Shown piece after piece: positions 50,358 through 59,600 of a stretch of DNA of 64,000 bases. The DNA is from Monocercomonoides exilis. Its lineage: Eukaryota; Preaxostyla; Oxymonadida; Polymastigidae. The notes under the pieces were generated by a model. The model was not told the origin of the DNA. It did no database searches and saw only the letters and a list, made by a program, of their open reading frames with translations. Made by a program: the position numbers and the translations under genes. Position 1 is the stretch's first letter, and each line of letters starts with the position of its first letter. Location: the NCBI GenBank assembly GCA_001643675.2, contig LSRY02000059.1, positions 431,362 through 495,361 of the forward strand, given 5' to 3'.

Positions 50358-50545
50358 CCAACTGATCTGAAATGCAAAATAGTAATAGATTACAACGGTG
50401 ATGTGAAATAGCTAAAAAGGATAGAAACATTAAAAAACATAACAATGTTATGGCGCTCATTACATATCACGCCTGAAGAAGAAGGAAGATGGGTCATTAA
50501 CAGAATCTGTTTATAATAAGGGTGGGAGTGTATCGAGGCGGGAAG

Positions 50546-50649
50546 AAGAGAAGGAAGTGAGATTCACATTTTCTTTTTCAATCAAAGCGCAAGCACTTTG
50601 ATTTAAAAGAAAACATTCTCTCACTTCCTTCTCTTCTATTTACGAGAGA
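50546..50649. repeat. DIRS internal complementary region (ICR)
   Basis: The first part (50546-50581) complements the left outer end (AAAAAGAAAATGTGAATCTC side). The second part (50580-50649) complements the right outer end (AATCAAAGCGCAAGCACTTT side). The fusion point at about 50580 mimics the junction of a circularised copy, the template role proposed for DIRS-1. Confidence 0.88.
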
Positions 50650-50699
50650 GTTCCATAATTGGGAGAATACTCTGCTGTTGTTATTATTTGATTGACCTC

Positions 50700-51170
50700 T
50701 TATTTGTCATCCCTCAGCAATTGTTCGAGTTGCTCACGTTTGGCTTGCGCTCTGGTTTTAATTGTTATCTCAATTGTTTTCTTCTGGACAACTTCTCCAA
50801 CTAGTCTTTTCTCACGAAAATTCCTTCTTTCATACTCTTTATGACTGTTCTCGTCTGGCTCCTCCACGTAGTCTGGCTTTGATGGTTCTTCTTCGTCGTT
50901 GTAGATCGTTTGGCTTTTGTTGTCATATTGCAGATTAGGTTTTTCCAACCTGATCCTGATTCCTTTTTCGCTCTCGATGTTGTCAGACTTTGAGTTCAGA
51001 CTGTAGTCCTCCTCATCTTGCTCTTCGTCAGTTGACGAAGAGTCCTCAATATCTTCTGAACTTGAATTGTCATCAAAAGTAATTTTTGGTTTGCGAAGGG
51101 TTTGCAGACTTAAAGGTGATGACTGGGTCTGGGAGGAAGTTGCATTAATAGCCGCTTGATCTGCAATCAC
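50700..51170 (-). CDS. Small charged ORF downstream of the recombinase
   Basis: 156 codons open from about 51170 to TTA/TAA at 50700, overlapping the recombinase stop. The first codon is GTG and there is no internal Met, so it may be reached by -1 frameshift at the recombinase stop, by splicing, or not at all. The composition is acidic then basic (SSSEDIEDSSSTDEEQDEED, later KTRAQAKREQLEQLL). No known domain. Extra ORFs of unknown role occur in some DIRS elements. Confidence 0.4.
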   Translation of the reverse strand: MIADQAAINATSSQTQSSPLSLQTLRKPKITFDDNSSSEDIEDSSSTDEEQDEEDYSLNSKSDNIESEKGIRIRLEKPNLQYDNKSQTIYNDEEEPSKPDYVEEPDENSHKEYERRNFREKRLVGEVVQKKTIEITIKTRAQAKREQLEQLLRDDK

Positions 51171-52195
51171 TTTCGCACAGGATGTGGCGATATCTTTTGA
51201 AAATAGTAATTAATAATGGTATCGCTTCGTGGAGACAGCCTTGCGAACTTTGCCACTTGCGCTATTGGTAGTCCAGCCATTGTCAATGCAGATATTGAAG
51301 CATGCTTTATCGAGTAAGGACCAAAATAATTCGGTATACCTGTCTCGTGAAGGAGATTTGCAACAAGTTTTCTCAGCACTCTTGCGGAAAGTGGAATCTT
51401 TGTGCGATCGTTAATAAACAAGTGGTCAGGGTTGTCTTGAAGTTTGCTTATTCTGGACCACAATTCACACACTGCTGAGGCAGGACATATTGAAGGAGTA
51501 TCTGTGAGAAACGGTATTATAATGTCTGTTCTTTCGGGTCCTGTTTTCAGCGAAGTATCCAATGCAATTGAATCTTCTCTCACTGCAGAATGTTTCAGAC
51601 TGATCCGCTCGAGCTCGGTGAACCGGCAGGCGGAGAATAGCATGCAAAGACAAATTGTTTTCTTCGTGAGAGTAGTGAAGGATAAGTTCGCGTTCTCGCC
51701 TAGCCCCGATATATAATCAAGAAGTATTTTGGGGTTCCATATATCAGGCTTATTTTTCTTCTTCCTCCTTTCCAATCTTTTAAATGATCGGAAGAGAAGC
51801 TTCATAAGCGGGTAATCTCCCAAACTTCTCTCGAATAATAATTGAGAAATGAGAGAGATGGCAGATCGTATTTTACAAAGGGATTGCTCCTTCAGCCCCT
51901 TGTTGAAAAGCTTAAGGAAAACATCGGCACATCTAACGACCCAATTGAACCAATCTCCAACAGAAAGACCATAGCCGCAGTTTGTCCACTGGTCTCCGAA
52001 ATGAGCATAACTGAGTAAGTACCCATGCCACGTCGAAGGCGAAAGACTGGATTTGCACAGATCACATATATCCATTGGAAATCCTCTTGTTTGCAAAACT
52101 CCTTTGAACCAGTGTTCTCCATTGATCGCTAAGGATTCATCAGTACAACTCGAAGCTTCCCTGGTGGCAGGCAAGCATCCATCCTCTTCATCCAT
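51167..52195 (-). CDS. Tyrosine recombinase of the DIRS element
   Basis: The ATG at 52195 gives 342 aa; the open frame extends further upstream, but that part is the shadow of the RT. The core-binding helices (SLSPSTWHGYLLSYAHF) precede a catalytic domain with the first Arg in LFSACRFTELERI, the box II region PYSIKHASISALTMAGLPI and the nucleophile Tyr in TIINYYFQKI. This replaces the DDE integrase of LTR elements and integrates circular cDNA. In box II, Lys-His stands where Arg/His residues are common, so activity of this copy is uncertain. Confidence 0.85.
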   Translation of the reverse strand: MDEEDGCLPATREASSCTDESLAINGEHWFKGVLQTRGFPMDICDLCKSSLSPSTWHGYLLSYAHFGDQWTNCGYGLSVGDWFNWVVRCADVFLKLFNKGLKEQSLCKIRSAISLISQLLFERSLGDYPLMKLLFRSFKRLERRKKKNKPDIWNPKILLDYISGLGENANLSFTTLTKKTICLCMLFSACRFTELERISLKHSAVREDSIALDTSLKTGPERTDIIIPFLTDTPSICPASAVCELWSRISKLQDNPDHLFINDRTKIPLSARVLRKLVANLLHETGIPNYFGPYSIKHASISALTMAGLPIAQVAKFARLSPRSDTIINYYFQKISPHPVRK

Positions 52196-53787
52196 GGTCC
52201 CGGGGTAAGAAGTTCGCTCTGGCTCTTCCACATCCATTCTATATGGGTCGTTCTTTTCAACAACGGCTCCCATATTTGTCCCTTCCAATCGGGAAGAAGG
52301 AGAAGACCTCGAGCTCGTTCGAGAATCATTTTCCTGATTGTCGGAAGAATGAGAGGAATTGGAGGATGAGCAAGAACTGTCTCTCCTCGCCAAGGCTGCT
52401 GCAGACCGTCTTCGTTTATCGGGCTTCCTGGCCCGCACCATCTGCTCACTTTCTTGTTTTGTTTTGTGGCGAAAGCGTCCAACGTTATGTTCAATCTCAT
52501 CTTCGTTACAAGCTCCTTGTAGGATTCTTGCTTTATCTGATAGTCGCCTCCCCTTTCTAGCCTGGAAAGAGAATCGGCCCTTTCGTTTCTTTGACCGGGG
52601 ATGTGTTGCGCTTTCACTTGAATCTGCATCGTGTGCGTTTGTTTCCAAATCTTCAATAGGAGTCTTCTCAAATTCGCTCCTGCCCGCCACCTGTTCAGGT
52701 TGAACACCGATGTTGAGTTGTCCGATCTGATAAGTAGTTTGTGGATGCGATTGGATAACAGAATTGGGGAGAAGTGAGTTAGAGCTGACAAAATTGCGAA
52801 CATCTCCCGATAGTTTGAACTTTGATTTCGTTGCCAATAGGGGAGTCTGCGATGAAAATCCAAAATACTGTTTCCGATTCTTAAATAAGCTCCAACAGCT
52901 TTTCTGGAAGCATCCGTCGTAAGTGTTGCATCTGGAAGAAAGAGTGGGCATAGTTGTCTTGGCGTGTTGGTTTTCAACCTCGATATCCATTTGGTTAGAT
53001 TGGGGAGAATGGACTGGTTGATCCTCATCTTCCCTCTCCATCCCACCATCGAAACCATTTTGTTTAAAGTGCGATAAAGATCTGAGAGAAACAGAGAAGC
53101 TTCTCGAACCACGAACCTTGTAGCGTTCAGCTTTCCAATGAACGCTGCAAGGTCTCTTACTCTCACTTCTTTCGCTCTGAGGGACCTCCTCCTCCATCTG
53201 GTACATTCCTTTATAAGTTCTTTCGTTCTCATCATTTCCAGAGCTACATTGAACTGGTGCGTGTTCCACTCGAAACCCAAATAGGTGAAAGTTTGTGAGG
53301 GAATCAAATGACTCTTTTCTGTGTTTACCAGAAGACCAAGGCTTTCGAAAAGAGAAACGACTTTCTGAGTTATCCATTTTAATTTCTTTTGGTTTTGGTG
53401 AAGAAGAATAATATCGTCGAGGTACGCGATTGCTCTTACGTTCCATTGCTCCCGGATGAATTGTATCACCTTCCTCATGATTTTTGTAAAGATTCTTGGA
53501 GAATCTTTGTATCCAAATGGCATTCCGTTGAAACAGTAGTAATTTTCGTTGAATTCGAACGCAAGAAACGGCTTGAAGTTGTCGTCCACTTTCACTAAAT
53601 AGTAGGCCTGGCTTAGGTCTAAAGTTGTTGCATAATCTCCTCTTGTTATAATTCGTTCTAGTGACCTGTAATCCTCCAGTTTGAAATGGATTGACTTCGT
53701 TGCATTGTTCAACGCTCTGCAATCGATAATTTGTCTCCATCCCCCTTGTTTTTTCTTTATCACAAACACTGGATTTAAATGTTTCAC
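52129..53787 (-). CDS. Reverse transcriptase-RNase H of the DIRS element
   Basis: The translation contains RT blocks NPVFVIKKKQGGWRQIIDCR, TLDLSQAYYLVKVDD, FNGMPFGYKDSPRIFTKIM and the catalytic AYLDDI. RNase H follows (LTTDASRKAVGAYL, YREMFAILSAL, LLIRSDNSTSVF, PGQRNERADSLSR), then a DIRS/Ngaro-type C-terminal block (LDAFATKQNKKVSRW). The first codon listed is GTG; the domain really begins further upstream at about 54120 (VGGRTEYFREAWRMIDGEK), but that part lies in two other frames. The 3' end overlaps the recombinase ORF by 67 nt in a different frame. Confidence 0.88.
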   Translation of the reverse strand: MKHLNPVFVIKKKQGGWRQIIDCRALNNATKSIHFKLEDYRSLERIITRGDYATTLDLSQAYYLVKVDDNFKPFLAFEFNENYYCFNGMPFGYKDSPRIFTKIMRKVIQFIREQWNVRAIAYLDDIILLHQNQKKLKWITQKVVSLFESLGLLVNTEKSHLIPSQTFTYLGFEWNTHQFNVALEMMRTKELIKECTRWRRRSLRAKEVRVRDLAAFIGKLNATRFVVREASLFLSDLYRTLNKMVSMVGWRGKMRINQSILPNLTKWISRLKTNTPRQLCPLFLPDATLTTDASRKAVGAYLRIGNSILDFHRRLPYWQRNQSSNYREMFAILSALTHFSPILLSNRIHKLLIRSDNSTSVFNLNRWRAGANLRRLLLKIWKQTHTMQIQVKAQHIPGQRNERADSLSRLERGGDYQIKQESYKELVTKMRLNITLDAFATKQNKKVSRWCGPGSPINEDGLQQPWRGETVLAHPPIPLILPTIRKMILERARGLLLLPDWKGQIWEPLLKRTTHIEWMWKSQSELLTPGPWMKRMDACLPPGKLRVVLMNP

Positions 53788-54041
53788 CTTTCTTTTCTGT
53801 ATTTTTTTGTATTATGTTCGTTTCGAGCTGATTCTGGATCAGCTTTGCCATCGCTTTGGTTGCTTCCCCCCTGATTGATGGGGGCTGTATGTTTCCATTT
53901 TTGAGTTTAGTAATTTCTCCCTGGCTATCCTGTTTTTCCAAATTGGAATGACGCCTCTTTTTACCAACTTCTCTCCATCTATCATTCTCCACGCTTCTCG
54001 AAAATATTCCGTTCTTCCTCCAACAATTGAAGGTGACTGGC

Positions 54042-54881
54042 TTAGTTGGTTCCCGTTCCCCTGGATCGCGTTTGAGAAGGACTTCTGCGGTATGTATTTG
54101 AGGTTTTTCTCCCTGCCCACGACCGGGGACCCGAACGAAAAAACCGAGGGCGTTGGTAGCTTTCATGTTTTCCATATCTGCTTTTGCCAAAGGATTTGGA
54201 ATTAAATGAGAACGAAGTCCATCTTTTCGCTGTTGATTGTGAGGTTTTCCTGACCTCTTCCAATAAATCACTTTGCCTTTTCGTTAGGAGCGGTGATGCT
54301 GAATCCTCTTTCATTCTCGCTGCTTCGGTAAATCCAAATCTCGCTTGGATGCGAGCGTTTCTGGCTTCTTTCAAGGCTTGTGCAAGCAGTAAACATGCTT
54401 GCGCTACGGCACTCTGAGCTTCATCATCTTTTGTTTTCGTATGGGCAAATAAAATAAGTTTCATTGCGGGGTAAAGAAACGTCTCACATCTTTCTCCTGC
54501 TTGATCTAAGGCGTCTTTGTACGGACTGGTAGTCCTTACAAAAGGTGGAGGCGCATTAGGGAGGAAAGGGGATAAGTCTTCTGTCTTCAACGAAGCAACC
54601 AAGTCATTTATCTCCTGTTCCGGTAATGGAAGATCATATAACGATAATTCCGGTGCTCTACCAAATATTTTAAGAAACGAATTTTCCAGTGTAATTTCTT
54701 CTTCTTTTTCTTCGCCAAGGGTGGTAGAAGGTGGGGAGAGTGAGGATGAAATAGAAGAAGGTTGGGAAGCGGAAAAGGGTCCGGGAAATGTCGGAAACCC
54801 GCTTGTTGGACCACCAGGCAGCGCAGCTGCGCTCGGTTCGGCCGCAAGTCCTGTTCCCAGAGGATTGTTAGGGATCATCAT
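54042..54881 (-). CDS. Gag-like first ORF of the DIRS element
   Basis: ATG at 54881 (MMIPNNPLGTGLAAEP), 279 aa, first ORF after the right terminus. A Pro/Ser-rich N-terminus is followed by a helical, charged core (QAGERCETFLYPAMKLILF, then AQACLLLAQALKEARNARI) and a basic, Ser/Arg-rich tail (KSFGKSRYGKHES) suited to RNA binding. No zinc knuckle is seen. Position and composition, more than sequence, support the Gag role. Confidence 0.7.
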   Translation of the reverse strand: MMIPNNPLGTGLAAEPSAAALPGGPTSGFPTFPGPFSASQPSSISSSLSPPSTTLGEEKEEEITLENSFLKIFGRAPELSLYDLPLPEQEINDLVASLKTEDLSPFLPNAPPPFVRTTSPYKDALDQAGERCETFLYPAMKLILFAHTKTKDDEAQSAVAQACLLLAQALKEARNARIQARFGFTEAARMKEDSASPLLTKRQSDLLEEVRKTSQSTAKRWTSFSFNSKSFGKSRYGKHESYQRPRFFRSGPRSWAGRKTSNTYRRSPSQTRSRGTGTN

Positions 54882-54897
54882 TTTTAGATCAGTGATC

Positions 54898-54950
54898 GTG
54901 ACTGACCCTTAAGTGATGATCTCTCGTAAATAGAAGAGAAGGAAGTGAGA
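54898..54950. repeat. DIRS inverted terminal repeat, right copy
   Basis: Reverse complement of the left copy at 50305-50357. It lies immediately upstream of the Gag-like start codon in element orientation, so it is likely to contain the element promoter. Confidence 0.9.
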
Positions 54951-54989
54951 GAATGTTTTCTTTTAAATCAAAGTGCTTGCGCTTTGATT

Positions 54990-56650
54990 AAAGGGAAACG
55001 GAGCAAAACTTAAAGCAAATCAATGTCACATTCATTCAGATGATTGTTCTGCTCTATTTATTTCGTCGTTGTTTATTGCAACTGATGGAGAAATTGAAGT
55101 TGAAAATTGTGTTGTTTACTCTTTTTCTTTCATAAATTGTTCACTGTTTTATCTTGAATATCCAGCTATTATAATTTGGAATGGTGTAAATATTTCTAAT
55201 ATTTATCGAAACAATGGAAATGGTTCAGTTATAAGTCATTCACTTGTTCAAAACGAAGGGATGCATTTATCAAACTTTTCACTTGAAAATTGTTCGTGTG
55301 TGAATGGTAACGGTGGTGGTGTTGAAATAACAGTAACGAATGAAAGTGATCTTTTTTTTGGACTACCTCCCGTAAATTCAGTGATAAAAAAGTGCATCGC
55401 TCAATATGGAAACGGAGGAGGGATTTATCTTCATTTGGCTGATGGAGCTCAGTCATTCGTTTTGAGGGATGTTTCATTTTCTGAATGTGATGCCAGAGAG
55501 GGAAAGAAATCTTCATCAACGCACATGATCTTTCGAGTGTGATTAACAGAGAATCGATCAGCTTTGGAGTTGAATTGAATGATTTCACAAAATTGAATGG
55601 ATTTGAGAGATCAACGCTGAATGAAACATTTGCCATCCCGCTGGTGGTGTATCTGTGGAACAACTTTTCAGCTCCAGCGTTTGTGGGAGGATCTTTGGGC
55701 CATGATTTTTCGATGTGTGGATATGAATCATCTCCATGTTCGACTATTTTGAAGGCAGTGTCACTCCACTTTGAAGGGAAGAATAAGGATGTCTCAATTT
55801 GTGAGCCATTTTCATTTGATGAGGAATTGGATTTGACCTCAAACGAATGGAGCATTGCATCCAAAGAGAATGAAATGAAGTGTGAAGTTTCTGACCAGAA
55901 AGAAGGAGCACAAAATGGATTGGTTGAAAGCTCTGTCAGTGTGTTTGTGACAGGAATTATCTTTTCTTTGAAGAAATCGCTGACAGATCATGAAAGTGTG
56001 TTTGAGTGCCATTCAGAGAAACTCACACTGACCAAATGTGGGATGGAAGGAGGGGATGAGGCTATTTCGACAGTGTTTGTGAAGGCTGCTGGAGGGGTAG
56101 TGGAGATTAATGAGTTTGCAACAAAGAATATGAAAATTGGAGATTCATCGGTATTTGTTGTTGAAGGGAATGCAGAAAGTGTGCCTTCGATGAATATGAC
56201 GAAGAGCAATTTTGCTGAAATCACATTTGGCGATGGGAGCGTTGTTGAGTGCCATAACGGAAATATCGATGAGATGTCAGGATGCACATTTTCATCGATT
56301 ACTCGTTCGAAGGAAAGTGGAGGATGCATAAGTGTTGTGAACAATGAGAATGATGATGATGGAAGAGAGCACAAAGTGGAAATAGATGACTGCACATTTG
56401 AAGGGTGTGCTGTTGCTGGAGATAAGGGAAATGAGATTGGAGGAGGTGCATTCTTTTATGAAGCATCTGCAAACACAAACCTATTGATAAGCGGGTGTGA
56501 GTTTTATTGCTGCACAGCACCACATGAAGAGGAAGGAGTTGGATATGGAGGAGGAATAATGCTGAAGATGCAGAAACAAGAGGAAGAGGAAGGAAAGGCA
56601 GGGTTTGTGATATCCTCGCCTGTTTTTCGACTGACAAGCCGAATAATGCG
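54990..56650 (+). pseudogene. Beta-helix surface protein, middle part, with frameshifts
   Basis: Repeats resume right after the DIRS element (SSLFIATDGEIEVENC, ENCSCVNGNGGGVEI, NGGGIYLHL). The frame breaks at about 55505, where a 1-nt loss in GGAAAGAAATC would shift GKEIFIN-type coding, and continues in another frame from 55530 to about 56610 (INRESISFGVELNDF, SMCGYESSPCSTI, GGGAFFYEAS). A second break at about 56605-56650 leads to the frame of the C-terminal part (KPNNAKFGKDLFISSPLL). Each segment alone has intact repeat coding, so decay is recent or caused by assembly errors. Confidence 0.7.
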
Positions 56651-56683
56651 AAGTTTGGGAAAGACTTATTCATTTCATCTCCA

Positions 56684-59600
56684 TTGCTCATCAAGAGCAT
56701 CAAGAACGAAACATTGCCATTTGTGAAAGATAGACTGGAGTTGCTGACAGAAGACTCGATGAGGGGATATGATGGGGGAAATAGGGAGTGTGCAATCCCA
56801 CTGATCTATTTCTGGAAAGAGATTGGATCGAGCGTGTTTATTACAGAGGAAGGAAAGAATGTGGCGGTGTGTGGGTTGGAAGAATATCCGTGCAGATCTG
56901 TTGATTATGGGCTGAAGAGAACAGTCAGTTCTGGAGTCGAGCGCATGATAATTCATGGGGTTTGCGATGCAAGGAGTGTGATTGAGATGAGTGGGATGAA
57001 GGTGGAAGGAACAAATGGCGAAACAGACAAAATCCAATTTGTGAAAGCGATTGAGGGTGATGGAGATGCTATTGTTGAGTGCAAAGGGGCTGTTCAATTC
57101 AAAGAAATGGGAATGGTGATTCCGACTGCTTTTGATAACGGAGCAAGCATTCTCATCCAGACAGGTTCAGATGCAATCAAAACGAGCATTGTGAGCTGTT
57201 CAATCAGCACACATGGCAGTGCCGAAGGCGAGGTGTCATTTGTGCTGATCGGTGCCTCGAAAGGAATTGTTGAGATTGAAAAGACAAACATCGCAGGATT
57301 GTCATCGATGTGTGAGATCATGAGTGTGTCAACAGATTGTGCGATAGCAATGAACAATGTGACATTTGAAGATATTGCATTGAGCGGGAAAAGTGCAGTT
57401 GCGATGAGTGAAAATACGATTGCTTCAAGCGAAAAGAATGATGCAGAAGAAGTATGGAATATTCTATTTGAGCAATGCATATTTGCGAATGTGAAGCACA
57501 GTGCGACAATCAACCCTTCATTGCTTTGCTGTGATGTGTCGAATGATGTGAGATTGAAAATGGAGAATTCGACAATTGATGGGTGTGGATCGGCAAGCTC
57601 GAATGAAGGAGGAGGAATGTTCTTCCTCCTCAATGAGAGGGGGAAGCTGGAGATGAACCACACGAATGTGGTAAAATGTTTCTGCTCGAACATTGGGAGG
57701 GGCGGAGGGATGTTTTTGAAATCGCAGAGTGTCTCACAGGAAGCATTGCCATTTGTGCTGTCGAATATCACATTGCGAGAGAATGTTGCTTCGAAAGGGA
57801 GGGATGTGTTTGTGAAGTGCACTGACCTTGACTCGCAGATAAGTGAATCACAGTTCCTGATAAACTTCGGGGAGCCGTTTGTGAAGGAGCTGGCAATATG
57901 GGGATGCACAGCAGACAATTATGGGGATGAGGAGGATTTGCTGCGAAGAGTGTTTGTGTTCAGAAGTGAGTTCATATTTGTGTCTTCTGTTGTGGGGAAC
58001 AGCAGCGACAGCAAGCAGTGTGGGGAGATGAAGAGCACATGCTCCTCGCTGGATGTTGGGGTGAGCCACATCATCCCATCAGATTATTCGCAGTTATTGA
58101 TCTGGAATGAAACAACATTGACTGGCTCGTGCTCTGCTCAAAGGGTGACCATCAAGTCGATGGAAGCAAGCAGGAATGCCGAAATCAAAGTGAGCGAGAT
58201 CAGTTTGGCAGATGAGGGAGTTGTGAGAACTTCAGAGTCTGTTCGACTTGAGAAAGTTTCATTTGTTTTTGGTGGAATGCAGAATGTTGTCTGCTCGTGT
58301 TTAATACACCAATTGAATGGATCTCTAATTCTCGAATCTGTTTCGTTTCATTCAGAGAGCAGAACAACAGCGAATCCACAGCTCCTTTTCGATGCTTCTC
58401 TGATTGTTGTTGAAGATGGGGTATTTGAAGCAGATGCGTGCAGCGTTAACAGTTTGGGATTCACAAAACCTGTTTTCAACATATTGGGTTCGGAAAGAGC
58501 ATCATTTGACGATCTGGGAGTGGATGATGTTCGATGCAAGAGTTCGGTGATTGAATGTGGAAAGAGCGAGAAAGTGAGTGTTTCAAGGCTGACAGGCACA
58601 AACATCACTCTTCAAAACGAAAGTCTTATCTCATTTGAAAACGGCCATTCTTCTCTGTTTGTTTCGTTGGTGTTGTCATCGTTTTCAAATATCAGCCGAT
58701 CGGCAAGTGGGTCTTGTATTGTCTGCACAACTCACCCGATGGGCTGTTTTGAGATGTGCAACTGCTCGCTCAGCAAGTGCTCATCAGAGTCACAAAAGGG
58801 GAGCCAGGTGGCGATAACATCGGCAGAGAAGATATTGATGGAATCGTGTGTGTTTGAAGGAAGTTTAGAGGAAAGAACCGAGAATTATTTGAATCGAGAA
58901 GAAGAAATATGCCGATGGAATGGATCTGTTGTTGATGTTGCGAAGAGTTCTGCGATGCTGAAAGATACAACAATCTTGAATTCACCAGAGGGTGGAATAA
59001 CAACGAGTGGAGGAAATGTGAAAATTGAGAAAGGAGAGTTTTTGAATAACAATCCATCGATTGAAGGATATCCTTCGCTGAGAAGAAACATCATCTGCTC
59101 TGATTCAGGAATATTGAATGTGATGAGTTTGAAGGGAGGAGATGGATTGGAGAGAAATACATCACTTTGGATGTTGGATGATGGATGCAGTTTTGAAGGG
59201 ATTGTTTCTGAAAGAGATTCATCATTCGTCATTCCTGTGCTGGAGAGCGTGGAAGCAAAAAAAGAGGCAAATAGAATGAAACTGACATTCAAAGGGATGC
59301 TTCTTGTTCCATGCAATCTGTCATTCTCTGTTGCGAAGAGGAAGGGAGATGAGAAGGAGATTGAAAAATACGATTTTGATATGGAAGGATTCTTGTCAGA
59401 AAGAGAAGCAGAAGGGAGCGTGGCAAAAGATCTCCTCAGCAGTTGTGGAGATGAAATCGAAGTGAGTGCTTCAATTTTGTTTGGCAACGCAGAATCTCCT
59501 TCCTCAACAAATCCATTCATTCTGAAGAATGCAAGTGAAGCAAAGGGTGGAGATGAAAGGATTGTTGAAGGTGAAAACAAGGAAATGTCCATATGGCCAA

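Larger units (their letters stand above)
50287..54989 (-). mobile_element. DIRS-type tyrosine-recombinase retrotransposon
   Basis: A 4.7-kb element in reverse orientation. It has inverted terminal repeats (50305-50357 and 54898-54950) and an internal complementary region (50546-50649) that joins the complements of both outer ends, the structural signature of DIRS elements, which integrate from circles without target duplication. Its ORFs in transcription order are Gag-like, RT-RNase H, an overlapping tyrosine recombinase, and a small charged ORF. At least two frame breaks in the RT N-terminal region suggest this copy is defective, or that homopolymers were misread. It sits inside the beta-helix gene. 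Confidence 0.9.

Noticed and set aside
52195-54271. N-terminal two thirds of a 1034-codon frame continuous with the recombinase
   Set aside because: It overlaps Gag and RT in other frames that carry the conserved motifs. Except for a short piece near 53880-53810, this frame is a shadow.
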